64,000 bases of DNA from Desulfosarcina ovata subsp. ovata (lineage in GTDB: Bacteria; Desulfobacterota; Desulfobacteria; Desulfobacterales; Desulfosarcinaceae): assembly GCF_009689005.1 (NCBI RefSeq), contig NZ_AP021879.1:6759501-6823500 (forward strand), in the 5' to 3' direction. This document shows positions 45,971 to 54,832 of this stretch, piece after piece (position 1 is the first letter of the stretch; each line of letters opens with the position of its first letter). Below the pieces are notes generated by a model. It had not been told where the DNA came from and did no database searches. It was given only the letters and a program-made list of their open reading frames with translations. The position numbers and the translations under genes are program-made.

Positions 45971-47295
45971 GCACCTCCCGGCTGTGAATCGGATTCGGAC
46001 GCAGACCCGGGTTCGGATGTCTCTTCATCAAAAGGGATAACCTTTACCGTTGTACCGGGCTGTAACATCAGCATCCCCTCGACAATTACCCGATCCCCGG
46101 GGGTAAGGCCCGACGAGACCAGCCACTTGTCACCAATGGCACGGTCAAGGGTTAGTATGCGCGACTCGACTTTGTTTTCCGCATCGACAATCAACGCGGT
46201 CGGATTGCCCTTGTGATCCCGTGATACTCCCTGTTGGGGGATAAGCATGGCCTGTTGTTTGACGCCTTCTTTGACCACCGCTCGAACGAACATGCCTGGC
46301 AGGAGAACACCGTCGGGATTGGGGACAACCACCCGCAAGATGACGGAGCCGGTGGACGGATTCACCGTTACTTCGCTAAACTGCAGTATCCCCTCTTGTG
46401 GGTAAACCGTGTCGTCTTCCAGGATGATCTTGACCGTTTGCTGATCCGCTCCATCCTGGTCGAGATGCCCGTCTTTCACTCGTTTTTTTAGACGCAGCAA
46501 TTCGGTGGTGGATTGCGGAACATCTACATAAATGGGATCGAGCTGTTGAATGGTAGCCATTGCCGCCGCTTGATAAGCTGTCAGTATGGCACCCTCTGTT
46601 ACATTGGACCTTCCGATACGACCGGAAATGGGGGCGGTGATGTCGGTGTATCCCAAGTTGATACGCGCCGTTTTCAACGCCGCTTGCGCCTGCTCGTTGG
46701 TCGCCTCGGCGGCCGCCACCGATTCACGCCTGCTTTCCACCTGTGCCTCGGCAGCCCGCAGTGCGGCTTCGGCCGTCTTGGCCTCGGTCACGTATTGGTC
46801 GCGTTGGATCGTGGAGACCACCTTTTCTTTATATGACGCTTCATATCGTTGCCGATTCGCTTGGGCGAGTTCCAGGGTGGCTTGCACTCGCGCCACATCG
46901 GCGATACTCGCTTTCAATGCCGCGCGTGCCTGGTCGGCGGTTTTTCGCATGGCCGATAGATTTCCCGCGGCATTGTCGACGGACGCCCGAAAGGGGGCGG
47001 GGTCGATCCGGTAGAGCACCTGGCCGGCCTTGACATCGGAGCCTTCCGTAAACAGGCGCTTCTGAAGCAGACCGCTGACCTGGGGCCGGATTTCGGCACT
47101 GCGGTAAGCTGACGTACGGCCCGGCAATTCAGTGGTCAGCATGACCTTTTGAAATTGCACCGTCACGGCGGCTACTTCAGGAACAGACGGCGGTGGCGGG
47201 GTTTCTTGTTGGAGGTCGCAACTGACGGTAAAAAAAATAAACGGCAGAATTTTTGCCAGGAAGGCCATGGGGATCATCTGATTGAAACGCAACAT
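45967..47295 (-). CDS. RND efflux periplasmic adaptor, AcrA/MexA type lipoprotein
   Basis: The 442-residue protein has a lipoprotein signal (FFTVSCDLQ) and the MFP core: TTELPGRTSAYRSAEIRPQVSG, hairpin coiled coil (about 100-190), TDITAPISGRIGRSNVTEGA, and the barrel/MP domains (PGMFVRAVV; GKPTALIV-like region). It links the AcrB-type pump to an outer-membrane channel. GGAGG lies 12-16 bases before ATG 47295. It overlaps the pump gene by four bases. A small hypothetical gene and a sigma-54 promoter candidate lie upstream. Confidence 0.93.
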   Translation of the reverse strand: MLRFNQMIPMAFLAKILPFIFFTVSCDLQQETPPPPSVPEVAAVTVQFQKVMLTTELPGRTSAYRSAEIRPQVSGLLQKRLFTEGSDVKAGQVLYRIDPAPFRASVDNAAGNLSAMRKTADQARAALKASIADVARVQATLELAQANRQRYEASYKEKVVSTIQRDQYVTEAKTAEAALRAAEAQVESRRESVAAAEATNEQAQAALKTARINLGYTDITAPISGRIGRSNVTEGAILTAYQAAAMATIQQLDPIYVDVPQSTTELLRLKKRVKDGHLDQDGADQQTVKIILEDDTVYPQEGILQFSEVTVNPSTGSVILRVVVPNPDGVLLPGMFVRAVVKEGVKQQAMLIPQQGVSRDHKGNPTALIVDAENKVESRILTLDRAIGDKWLVSSGLTPGDRVIVEGMLMLQPGTTVKVIPFDEETSEPGSASESDSQPGGA

Positions 47296-47389
47296 CGGTG
47301 TTATTTTTTCCTCCTGTTGACGAACTTAACTATGTGTTTAATTCGCTGAGTTTGTCTTGCATGTAACTTCAGTTTCCATCTGAATCGCT

Positions 47390-47695
47390 TCAACGTGTCT
47401 TCTCATTATCGAACAGAGTGAATTCATATTCCCACGTGGTATGGTAGATCTGCCCGAATTCTGAAAATGCGGCAGCCAGTTGAAGCCCCAATGGACTCTT
47501 GCCCCCTTGTTGCTTTTCGTCATGCCAGGTAATGATGATGGTTAGATCGCTTGCCAAGGTATGATTTCGAAAGATCCTCGCACTTTTCAACTGGTCTATT
47601 CTCTTGGGTAAAGAAAGCTGTTTAAAGGCCACCAAGGCTTGTGCTTTGTCCTGATGTGAATGGGACCGCAATTGAATAATTTCAATCCAATCCAT
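47390..47695 (-). CDS. Small hypothetical protein at the head of the RND operon
   Basis: A 101-residue soluble protein starting MDWIEIIQLRSHSHQD, with ALVAFKQL and a SDLTIIITWHDEKQQGGKSPLG stretch; pattern and length resemble small ferredoxin-like alpha/beta proteins (ABM-like), but I cannot assign it. It reads in the same direction as the AcrAB genes, 94 bases ahead, and lies between them and the sigma-54 promoter candidate, so it is probably cotranscribed. Confidence 0.6.
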   Translation of the reverse strand: MDWIEIIQLRSHSHQDKAQALVAFKQLSLPKRIDQLKSARIFRNHTLASDLTIIITWHDEKQQGGKSPLGLQLAAAFSEFGQIYHTTWEYEFTLFDNEKTR

Positions 47696-47750
47696 AAGCG
47701 CTCATTTCCGGCAAAGGGTTTGGGTTTTTCATTCGTTCCATAATCCTTAT

Positions 47751-47766
47751 AGCCAAGACCGTGCCA
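47751..47766 (-). promoter_or_regulatory. Sigma-54 promoter candidate for the RND efflux operon
   Basis: On the minus strand: TGGCAC-N5-TGGCT with GG-N10-GC spacing; the -24 half is perfect. The predicted start near 47739 is 44 bases before the first ORF (ATG 47695). A sigma-54 activator is encoded divergently at 47909. Confidence 0.55.
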
Positions 47767-47806
47767 TTTTAATTTTATTATAATATTAGTTAGTTATATA
47801 AATTCT

Positions 47807-47837
47807 AAAACTTTTGGCTGTTGTATTAAAAAGTTTT
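47807..47837. promoter_or_regulatory. Inverted repeat, possible activator (enhancer) site
   Basis: AAAACTTTT (47807-47815) and AAAAGTTTT (47829-47837) form an inverted pair with 13 bases between. They lie about 70-100 bases upstream of the predicted RND operon start, where sigma-54 activators usually bind, and just before the activator gene. Confidence 0.4.
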
Positions 47838-47908
47838 CTGTTATATAAAATAGCTCGATGTTATTTTTCTACCATATTTGATAGCCACGATCTTGGGAGA
47901 ACTTGAAA

Positions 47909-49459
47909 ATGGTGGATGAAAACGAATTCTTTCGGCGGGCGACCTTAAGAATTTCCAGCAGCCTGAAGAGCGAGACGGCTTTGCAGAGGGCGATGACCTA
48001 CCTGCAACAACACATGCCGGTTTCCGGTATCTTCTTCGCGCTATACGATCCCAACCTGAATATCGGACGGTTGCTGGCCTTTATATGGCCACCCGGTATC
48101 GATAGGCCGAAGCGAACCTTTGTGTTTCCTAAGGAGTATTGGGGGTGGATGAAGAATTGGTGGGATAATCAAGAAAGGATACGGATTATAAATGATATCA
48201 GCAAAGAAGAAAAACCTTTGCAGCAAGCTTTTGCCGCCATGTGGCCAAATGACACTTCTCATATAACCATGGGTTTGCGGCTGGAGGAAATGCAACTTGG
48301 CATTCTGGCGATCTTCGCGGAAGGTAAAAACCGTTATAACGAATCCCATGCCCATCTGATATCCCTGCTTCACGAGCCGTTCGCCATTGCCATTTCCAAT
48401 ATTTTGCAGCACCAGGAAATATTGCGACTCAAGGATATTTTGGCCGACGATAACAGCTACCTTCGGCAGGAACTGATGGAGATAACCGGAAAAACCATCA
48501 TCGGAGCGAACTTCGGCATGCGGGGTGTGATGGAAATGGTTTCACAGGTAGCGCCTTTGAACAGCCCGGTACTCCTGTTGGGTGAAGCCGGCGTAGGCAA
48601 AGAGATCATCGCCAACGCCATTCATTACTCATCAAAACGCAAAAACGACCCTTATATTCGTGTGAATTGTGGTGCCATCCCGGAAAATCTCATCGACAGC
48701 GAGTTGTTCGGTCATGAAAAAGGCGCCTTTACCGGTGCGATTTCAAGCAAACGAGGACGTTTTGAACGCGCCAACCATGGAACTATCTTTCTCGATGAGA
48801 TAGGAGAACTGCCACCTGCCGCCCAGGTTCGGCTGCTACGCGTCCTTCAGCAACATGAAATCGAAAGGGTGGGGGGGAGCGAGGTCATTCCTGTGGATGT
48901 GCGCGTCATCAGCGCAACCCACCAGAATCTGGAATTAATGACCCAATCCAGAAAATTTCGCGAAGATTTACTGTACCGGCTGAATGTTTTTCCGATAATG
49001 ATCCCACCGCTTCGCCATCGCACTGATGATATTCCGGCTCTGGTCAGCCACTTTTTAGAGCATAAGTCACGGGAATTGGGCATAGAACAAATGCCGTCAA
49101 TAACACGGGAGGCCATCGAGCAGCTTCAGGCCTATCATTGGCCGGGAAATGTTCGGGAACTGGAAAATTTCGTGGAACGCGCACTGATACAAACCAAAAC
49201 GGGAAAGCCCGTCGAAGCGATATCTTTCTCCAGATTGGCCAGTACATCTGTTGATCACACAATAACACCGTCTGACCAAACCGATGAATCCATCCTGCCG
49301 ATGAATGACGTCATAGCCATGCACATTAAAAAGGCCTTGGCCCAAACCCGTGGAAAAGTTGAAGGCATAGACGGTGCGGCCAATTTGTTAAAGATTCATC
49401 CCAGTACATTGCGCGGACGTATGCGAAAACTGGGTATCCCCTATGGGAGGCATCGGTAA
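47909..49459 (+). CDS. GAF-domain sigma-54-dependent transcriptional activator
   Basis: ATG 47909 is chosen; a TTG at 47903 is in frame and closer to GGGAG. The 516-residue protein has an N-terminal GAF-like sensory domain (about 10-170), an AAA+ domain with GEAGVGKE, GAFTGA and IFLDEIGEL, and a C-terminal Fis-type helix-turn-helix (AANLLKIHPSTLRGRMRKLG). It has no receiver domain, so it is probably controlled by ligand binding to GAF, like NorR or FhlA. It is divergent from the RND efflux operon, which has a -24/-12 promoter candidate and an inverted repeat in the shared gap, making it the likely regulator. Confidence 0.93.
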   Translation: MVDENEFFRRATLRISSSLKSETALQRAMTYLQQHMPVSGIFFALYDPNLNIGRLLAFIWPPGIDRPKRTFVFPKEYWGWMKNWWDNQERIRIINDISKEEKPLQQAFAAMWPNDTSHITMGLRLEEMQLGILAIFAEGKNRYNESHAHLISLLHEPFAIAISNILQHQEILRLKDILADDNSYLRQELMEITGKTIIGANFGMRGVMEMVSQVAPLNSPVLLLGEAGVGKEIIANAIHYSSKRKNDPYIRVNCGAIPENLIDSELFGHEKGAFTGAISSKRGRFERANHGTIFLDEIGELPPAAQVRLLRVLQQHEIERVGGSEVIPVDVRVISATHQNLELMTQSRKFREDLLYRLNVFPIMIPPLRHRTDDIPALVSHFLEHKSRELGIEQMPSITREAIEQLQAYHWPGNVRELENFVERALIQTKTGKPVEAISFSRLASTSVDHTITPSDQTDESILPMNDVIAMHIKKALAQTRGKVEGIDGAANLLKIHPSTLRGRMRKLGIPYGRHR

Positions 49460-49474
49460 GTGACAGGAATCGCC

Positions 49475-49640
49475 TTAGGATCGGGGATGAAATGAATTGA
49501 CCGTAATTGCGCCGGGCTTGTGTTCGTCTTCAAGGCGCATCGAGGGTTGCATACCGGGAGTATGTGGCCGTTGATGCAACGCGGAAGACGGGCGCAAGAA
49601 CAAGCAATTTCGTTTAATTAATAAAATTCCCGATCCTTAA
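49475..49640. repeat. 166-bp dispersed imperfect palindrome, family 1, copy B
   Basis: This is an inverted copy of 436-600 with a few substitutions (for example CATCGAGGG against CATCAACGG). It starts 16 bases after the stop of the sigma-54 activator gene, in the same orientation to its upstream gene as copy A has to the PrcB-like gene. It ends just before the TSUP permease gene. Confidence 0.85.
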
Positions 49641-49656
49641 CCCCACGCAAGGCGCC

Positions 49657-50418
49657 ATGCCCATGATCGACACCTCTTTTCCCGATATCGTTTTCTATGC
49701 CGCCATCATCGGCTTCGCCGGTATGATCCACGGCAGCCTCGGCATTGGCTTTCCCATGGTCGCCACCCCGCTCCTGGCGCTGGTGACCGACGTGCGCACG
49801 GCCATCCTGATGCTGGTGCTGCCCACGGCGGCAATCAATGTGGCCAACATCCTCAAGGGCGGGCGGTGGGGCCGCAGCCTTGCCGTCTACTGGCCGTTGG
49901 CGCTTTACGGCATGATCGGCAGTTTCCTGGGCACCAGGCTGCTGATTGTGTTTCCCGCCGAGCTGTTCCGGCCGGTGCTGGCCGTCATGCTGGTGCTTTA
50001 TCTCAATGCCGAGCGCCTGGGTGTCGGATTCGCCTGGATTCCGCGCCATCCGCGCGTTGCCTTTGCCGTTTTCGGTCTGGCGGCCGGCGTTTTGGCCGGA
50101 ACGGTCAATGTCATGCTGCCGGCCCTGATCATCGTTGCCCTGGAAATGCGCATGTCCAAGACCGTGATGATTCAGGTGTTCAATTTCTGTTTTCTGACCG
50201 GTAAGCTCACCCAGGGGGCGGTTTTTGCCCATGCGGGGCTGATGACCGCCGGCGTATGGTCCGTGTCGATCCCCCTGGCTCTTCTGGGACTGACGGTGAT
50301 GCTGCTGGGCATGCGACTGCGTGACCGGATGGCCACGGCCACGTACCGGCGCTGGTTGCGCTGGCTGCTGGCGCTGCTGGCAGGCCTGTTGATCCTCCAA
50401 TCCCTGATGGCGTGGTAA
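49657..50418 (+). CDS. TSUP (TauE/SafE) family membrane permease
   Basis: The 253-residue protein has about eight hydrophobic helices and the TauE/SafE repeat pattern: FAGMIHGSLGIGFPMVATPLLAL in the first half and GLAAGVLAGTVNVMLPALIIV in the second. Members export or import sulfite, sulfonates, sulfoacetate or similar organic anions; the substrate cannot be read from sequence. The start may be ATG 49657 or 49663. It is a single gene unit. Confidence 0.9.
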   Translation: MPMIDTSFPDIVFYAAIIGFAGMIHGSLGIGFPMVATPLLALVTDVRTAILMLVLPTAAINVANILKGGRWGRSLAVYWPLALYGMIGSFLGTRLLIVFPAELFRPVLAVMLVLYLNAERLGVGFAWIPRHPRVAFAVFGLAAGVLAGTVNVMLPALIIVALEMRMSKTVMIQVFNFCFLTGKLTQGAVFAHAGLMTAGVWSVSIPLALLGLTVMLLGMRLRDRMATATYRRWLRWLLALLAGLLILQSLMAW

Positions 50419-50444
50419 AGGCCCGTGTATATTATTGTTCGCGT

Positions 50445-50577
50445 TTCTCTATAACGCTCCAGTGAGGGACCCCTCGCTCCCATGCTCTTGCGTGGGAGCG
50501 CAAGTTGTTTTGTACCTGATTAGGTGAGATTCCCACGTAGGGGCGAGGGAACCGGACAGCTGGCGCTTTATAGAGAA
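50445..50577. repeat. Composite palindromic intergenic repeat
   Basis: Outer arms TTCTCTATAA (50445-50454) and TTATAGAGAA (50568-50577) enclose a strong inner hairpin CGCTCCCA/TGGGAGCG (50475-50500). The inner part resembles the widespread repeat CCCTCG-(T/C)TCCCACGCTC-TGCGTGGGA found between genes in many proteobacteria. It lies between the TSUP gene and the convergent thioesterase gene and may end transcription of both. Confidence 0.65.
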
Positions 50578-50582
50578 CCGCA

Positions 50583-51050
50583 TTATTTTTTTTCGGGATC
50601 GGGAACCTGAATCATCAGCGTCTCACCTTTGGCGCGGATTTTGCCGTCGGCGGAAACGGTGACATCCACCCACACCTTGCGGCCACTGATCTCACGAACC
50701 TTGGCGCGCAATTCGACGGTGTCCACGGGTGTGGGCGCCAGATAGTCGACCTTGATGGAAGCGGTCACAAACCGTTCCAGGGGTTGGGTTTCCGGATCGA
50801 TTCCCTTTTCACGGGCCTGTGCCGCAGAGGCCGTTCCGGCGGCGTGGCAGTCGATCAGCGAGGCGATCAGGCCGCCATAGAGAATGTCGGAAAATCCGCC
50901 GGTATGGTAGCTGCGCGGGCTGAAGTGGCAGACACTCTCTTCCCCATCCCAGTAGCTTTTGATTTTTAGCCCGTGGTCGTTAAGCCTGCCGCATCCATAA
51001 CAGTGCGCGTAATTGTCCGGGTAGTAATCCTGAAATGCCTTGAGAGTCAT
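50583..51050 (-). CDS. Hot-dog fold thioesterase (PaaI-like)
   Basis: The ATG at 51050 has AAAGGGA upstream; the frame stays open to 51182 but that part looks non-coding. The 155-residue protein has the PaaI/4HBT pattern: HCYGCGRLNDHGL at the N-terminus, SYHTGGFSDILYGGLIASLIDCHAAGTA (substrate loop), FVTASIKVDYLAPTPVD, and ISGRKVWVDVTV. Acyl-CoA thioesterases of this type hydrolyse medium-chain or aromatic CoA esters. The CYGCG motif occurs in a frequent subgroup. Confidence 0.85.
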   Translation of the reverse strand: MTLKAFQDYYPDNYAHCYGCGRLNDHGLKIKSYWDGEESVCHFSPRSYHTGGFSDILYGGLIASLIDCHAAGTASAAQAREKGIDPETQPLERFVTASIKVDYLAPTPVDTVELRAKVREISGRKVWVDVTVSADGKIRAKGETLMIQVPDPEKK

Positions 51051-51429
51051 TTTGTCGTTTTCCCTTTCGTGGCAGCATTGAAAAACCGTTTTCGATGTGT
51101 TGCCGGTAGAGTGGCCGTTGTGGCCGTGCGTACGCGGTTCACAGCAAGTCGTCGCCCAATACACGTTATCCTGTTTTGCCATCGGCGACGATGTTTTTCA
51201 AGCCCCCCTATTGAGGATGATGGCCAAACAACACTTTCTTTGTGGAGCACCGCGACAGTTATCACGTGGCCATCCTCTCCACTTGACACATCGGCCATCC
51301 CTTCATTACATTTCGGATCGCTCAACCCATTTGAACAGCCCCGTGTTGCCTGAATTGACAAATGGCAAAGCCCCATGTATCAACGCATTTGAATAAGGCA
51401 ACATCGAAAAAACGATAAGGAACGATCCC

Positions 51430-51705
51430 ATGTCCGAATCCCGGATGGAGGCCCTGGCGCGTGAAGGGTGGACCCGAAAGTTCACGGCCAACGAACCGAG
51501 ACTGAGCGAAGCTGTGGCCCTGTATGAGGAAACCGGCTACGAAGTGCACCTGGAACCCTTCGTGACCGATGCGAAGCCTTCCGATTTTCCCTTGGTGGGC
51601 ACCTCCTGCACCTCCTGTTACGAAGGATCAGAAAATCAGTACAAAATCATTTTCACACGGAAAAAAGCCGACAGCAAGGTAGCACCCGACGAGTTGTTCG
51701 ATTAA
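51430..51705 (+). CDS. Small CxxC-containing conserved hypothetical protein
   Basis: A 91-residue soluble protein: the segments KFTANEPRLSEAVALYEETGYEVHLEP and GTSCTSCYEGSENQYKIIFTRKK suggest a small alpha/beta domain with a CxxC pair, as in a family of short proteins I have seen in anaerobes without known function. AAGGA lies eight bases before ATG 51430. Its stop overlaps the end of the convergent response-regulator pseudogene. Confidence 0.7.
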   Translation: MSESRMEALAREGWTRKFTANEPRLSEAVALYEETGYEVHLEPFVTDAKPSDFPLVGTSCTSCYEGSENQYKIIFTRKKADSKVAPDELFD

Positions 51706-52214
51706 TCGAGCCCCAACTCCTTTTTAACGGCCTCGGCACAATGGGGGCAATAGGTGGAGGTGGGAGCGACGCCGGTTTTTTCCCCGGCGAATTTTTCGAT
51801 GGATACCCATGACCCCCCACCCGGTTCGTGGCCGCTGTCGTCCCGTATCTTCTTGCAAACGCAGCATATGGGCAAAATCTTTTCTTACAACTTGAGTTTT
51901 CGGGCCGCTTCCAATCGGTCGAAGCAGCGCGACACGCGGATCCTCATCTCATCGGGCTCGCAAGGCTTGAGCATGTAATCGTCGGCATCCAGTCGCAATG
52001 CACCGATGGCCGACCCCATGTCTCCGTATCCGGTGAGGATCAGCACCATTGTCTCCCGATTTTTTTCTTTGGCGGCCTTGAGGCCCCCGATACCGTCGAT
52101 ACGGTCCATGACCAGATCCGTGATCACCAGATCGAAGTGGATCATCTCCAACAAGGCCACGGCCCGCTCGCCACTGTCTGCCGTGGTAACCTCACACCCT
52201 TCTCCGGCCAGATC
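51702..52214 (-). pseudogene. Response regulator with C-terminal Cys-rich domain, broken by truncation and a nonsense codon
   Basis: Reading leftwards, the frame gives LAGEGCEVTTADSGERA, FDLVITDLVMDRIDG (phospho-Asp), LILTGYGD and MLKPCEPDE: a receiver lacking its first strand and acidic pair. A TAA at 51885-51887 follows RKLKL; beyond it the same frame continues EKILPICCVCKKIRDDSG...YCPHCAEAVKKELGLD to a stop at 51702-51704, the usual C-terminal domain of such regulators, where Tyr normally stands at the TAA position. So the gene has lost its 5' end (upstream in-frame TAA at 52215) and acquired a nonsense mutation. Confidence 0.8.
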
Positions 52215-52746
52215 TTAAGTGACTTCAGGTCGCTCATTAAAGGGTGGGGCACCAAGCTGGTTGCTTAATTGGTGCGGTTTTATAGCGAAAAACAGGCCCA
52301 TTTTTCGGCCTAAAATCGATGTATTCGATGCCGAAAAGGACGGTTTAAGTATGTAGGTCAGGTTGCGCTGTCATACCGGTTTGCCACAATCGGACATCAG
52401 TGGGCGGGGTGAACCACCCGTTTTGCTGAACTGGAAAGATCAATGATTAAATCGTCACCCTAGTTCTTGGTTCTTTTGGAAAAAACCGTTTAAAATCGGC
52501 ACAGGGGAGTGTTGTCTCAAAAAATGGTCAGAAAAAGGGTTGCAAAAATTCTGGTTCACTATCTGTTTCTCATCAAATTTTCGTTTTCCATAGGATGACT
52601 GAATGTATCTGTAATTCTTGCTCTCGGAGCTCAGCCACATAGTCAAGGCAATTACCGGAGTCACTATACGATAGGATAATGTCTTGATTTTCAGCAAAAA
52701 TCTTGTTGACATGGCGTGGTTTTAGATATGAGTATATTCTGAAAAC
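52215..52746. other. Gene-free AT-rich stretch at the boundary of the mobile region
   Basis: No convincing gene is seen in this half kilobase. An 85-codon frame on the minus strand (52455-52712) has no ribosome site, signal or recognisable pattern. Base composition falls from the GC-rich chromosome to about 40 % GC here. The sequence may be remnants of earlier insertions that also removed the 5' end of the regulator pseudogene. Confidence 0.5.
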
Positions 52747-54200
52747 GAAAAGTGGAAAATTTTTGTGTCAATTTTCAATACTGTTCGGCACAGTCATTGA
52801 TAAGAGTATTGAGCAATAACTTTGGCGATATTCACATCAAATATTTCTAACAAATTATTTTTTACTGCTAATAACCAGTGAAGACCAATTTTATAAAACT
52901 GTTTTAATTTTTCTCCAAGAAGAGTTACTAACCCGCAAACATATGGTCTTTTTGCATTTGAATTGGAGCATGAAGATGAAGTTAGCAAGGTTTCGTTCTT
53001 ATTATTTTCTTCAGATTCATGCTCATCTTTTTCATTTTCTCTGCTTATTATTTCCGTATCTTGTTTGAATGATAATAACAATAGATAAGCAATCATATAC
53101 AAGTAGAATTGTATCTGTACGCCATGAGGAGATTGGCTCATTAAGTGAATTCCCTTGAAGGTTCTTTTTATGAAGCGAAAAAAAAGTTCCACTTGCCACC
53201 TGTAAGCGTAAAGCATTATAATTTCGTAAGTTGTCAAATCATTTCTGTTTGTGATCAAAATGTAGTTTTCGCCCATAGCCGTAAAGCTAACAATACGATA
53301 ACTTGCTTTGTTTTCATCGCTATTGAATATTATATTTGAATCTGTGATGTCACTGAAAAATTTCAAGAATGTATCCGGTACGGTGGCAGTGAGACACTCT
53401 TTTACAGTGTACGTCATATTCGACTTTCCGCGAATAATAAAAAATGCATTGCTGTCGGATATCTGCTTGAACAGATTGAAAGCGATATAGCCTCGATCAC
53501 AGACATATGTAATGCCTTCGCGAAGAATTTGCTTAACAAATTCTTTTTCGGAAAAGTTACCTTCCGTACTGATAAATTCGGTTGGAATCATTCGGTTGAG
53601 TTCAAAAGATAAATGCATTTTGATCGCATTAGCGGTTTTCTTGTAACAAGCCCATGCCATATTGGAAATGGCCGGAAAAAGCGAACCATCTACAATTAGC
53701 ATTTTTCCAAGATGACTGATTTCCGGAATTTTATGCAAATCCAATTCTTTTACCAACTGATGGAATATATCTTTAAATATTTCTGGGGGATAACGATTAA
53801 ACGCTTCATTATACATAGACTTCGATGCGACGACCAATCCTAATGCCTTAGCAGTTGGTGATGTTTTGATCTCAGTGACGATTTGTCCAACGCTTTTAAT
53901 TCTGGTTATTATTCCAAAAAGCAAATTTGTGGTGAACGATGATAATGAAAGCTTGTAAGTGTCCAAATCATTATGGAGACTATTTTGAGTAACCTCAATC
54001 AATGGTAGCACCGGTGATAGAATTGTTTGAAAAACATTTTTGTCGATGTGTTCGCTCATGGAGACCTCCTGGTTAATTAATTGTACCCACCATGATTAAA
54101 ACACAAAGCGATCTTTTTGTCCAGCGCTATTTTTTATTTTAATAACAAGATGTTACGGCAATATGTATGCCGAACGGTATTGGTCAATTTTCCACTTTTC
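52747..54200 (-). mobile_element. IS4-type insertion sequence (about 1454 bp)
   Basis: Perfect 15-bp inverted repeats GAAAAGTGGAAAATT (52747-52761) and its complement (54186-54200) bracket one transposase gene on the minus strand. I could not find a clear target duplication outside these ends, so one flank may have been rearranged. The right end abuts the first attC-like site of the cassette array. Confidence 0.75.
52794..54059 (-). CDS. IS4-family transposase
   Basis: The 421-residue protein has the DDE_Tnp_1 arrangement: first Asp in LIVDGSLFPA (about 125), second in YVCDRGYIAF (about 188), and the IS4 signature Y-R-W-Q-V-E-L-F-F-R-F-I-K with catalytic Glu (about 292) and conserved Lys. 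An acidic, Asn/Ser-rich insertion near residues 340-370 (ENEKDEHESEENNKNE) is unusual. ATG 54059 follows CAGGAGG. The AT-rich codon use differs sharply from the chromosome to the left. Confidence 0.9.
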   Translation of the reverse strand: MSEHIDKNVFQTILSPVLPLIEVTQNSLHNDLDTYKLSLSSFTTNLLFGIITRIKSVGQIVTEIKTSPTAKALGLVVASKSMYNEAFNRYPPEIFKDIFHQLVKELDLHKIPEISHLGKMLIVDGSLFPAISNMAWACYKKTANAIKMHLSFELNRMIPTEFISTEGNFSEKEFVKQILREGITYVCDRGYIAFNLFKQISDSNAFFIIRGKSNMTYTVKECLTATVPDTFLKFFSDITDSNIIFNSDENKASYRIVSFTAMGENYILITNRNDLTTYEIIMLYAYRWQVELFFRFIKRTFKGIHLMSQSPHGVQIQFYLYMIAYLLLLSFKQDTEIISRENEKDEHESEENNKNETLLTSSSCSNSNAKRPYVCGLVTLLGEKLKQFYKIGLHWLLAVKNNLLEIFDVNIAKVIAQYSYQ

Positions 54201-54236
54201 ACACGTAATACGGTAATACGTGGAAAAAAGTCCATT

Positions 54237-54285
54237 CTATAACCGCAATACGTGGAAAATTTTCCACGTATTGCCACTGTTCGCC
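54237..54285 (+). other. attC-like site 1 (near-perfect palindrome)
   Basis: R'' box CTATAAC, a 30-bp perfect palindrome centred on AAAATTTT (54245-54274), and R' box GTTCGCC. The R' box is the exact reverse complement of the R'' box GGCGAAC that ends the following cassette (54682-54688). A 45-base stretch (54237-54281) recurs identically at 59742-59786. Just upstream (54211-54225) a similar half site, GTAATACGTGGAAAA, may be the remains of another copy. Confidence 0.65.
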
Positions 54286-54294
54286 AAACAAAAA

Positions 54295-54672
54295 ATGAAA
54301 AAAAGACACGGACATTACTGTAGAATTTGCGGTTCAATAAAACCCAATGAGGCCTTTAGCGGAAAGGGTCACAGAAATCATATATGCAAAGTATGCTCAA
54401 AACTCCCAAGAAGTGAAATCGATTCAATTGATCAAAAAGACGAAATTTTCAATTTTTTAAGTCAGTCGCATATTTCAAAAAAGAACATTTCACGTTTGCA
54501 CTCACTTATTGAGTCTCCAGACGAAGAGGTCGCAAAATTGGCTGGAATTGTACTTGATGTTGCAATGGTGAAACCATACAAAAAGAAACGGCTTAAGTTT
54601 TTAGCAAGGGAGCACAGAGACCTTCTTGAAAAATTAGATGAGACAGGTCTTATTGTTGCTCATCACTTATAA
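54295..54672 (+). CDS. Cassette gene 1: zinc-ribbon-like conserved hypothetical protein
   Basis: ATG 54295 gives 125 residues; the open frame upstream runs through the attC-like site and is unlikely to be coding. The N-terminus has paired cysteines CRIC and CKVC 17 residues apart around a SGKGHRNH segment, suggesting a zinc knuckle. The rest is helical and basic (SQSHISKKNISRLHSL, VKPYKKKRLKFLAREHRDLLEKL). Similar proteins occur in many gammaproteobacterial and deltaproteobacterial genomes as conserved hypotheticals, to my recollection. No catalytic motif is evident. The gene sits between two attC-like sites. Confidence 0.7.
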   Translation: MKKRHGHYCRICGSIKPNEAFSGKGHRNHICKVCSKLPRSEIDSIDQKDEIFNFLSQSHISKKNISRLHSLIESPDEEVAKLAGIVLDVAMVKPYKKKRLKFLAREHRDLLEKLDETGLIVAHHL

Positions 54673-54681
54673 ACCGCCACT

Positions 54682-54815
54682 GGCGAACCACCGCTTTCAC
54701 TCTGACCGGGCGGGCGAAGGCATTTTTATGGAAAGCCATACTTGCATGTCTTTCTATCGATTATTTATCTTTTTCCTTATCACCCCCGCCCGGCCGGTGA
54801 AGCTGAGCGTTAGCC
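54682..54815 (+). other. attC site 2
   Basis: R'' GGCGAAC (54682-54688), stem arms CCGCTTTCAC...GACCGGGCGGG pairing with CCCGCCCGGCCGGTGAAGC, and R' GTTAGCC (54809-54815). About 134 bp, within the attC size range. R'' is the exact complement of the R' of site 1. R' is the exact complement of GGCTAAC at 57546, which ends the next cassette. Confidence 0.8.
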
Positions 54816-54832
54816 GAATGTACGGAGATTCT

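Noticed and set aside
52455..52712. 85-codon minus-strand frame beside the IS4-type element
   Set aside because: No ribosome site, no conserved pattern, and base composition fits non-coding AT-rich DNA.
54201..54274. Right end of the IS4-type element extended to the 30-bp palindrome
   Set aside because: The matching left end has no such palindrome, and the palindrome recurs at 59750 without any IS4 sequence, so it belongs to the attC-like site.
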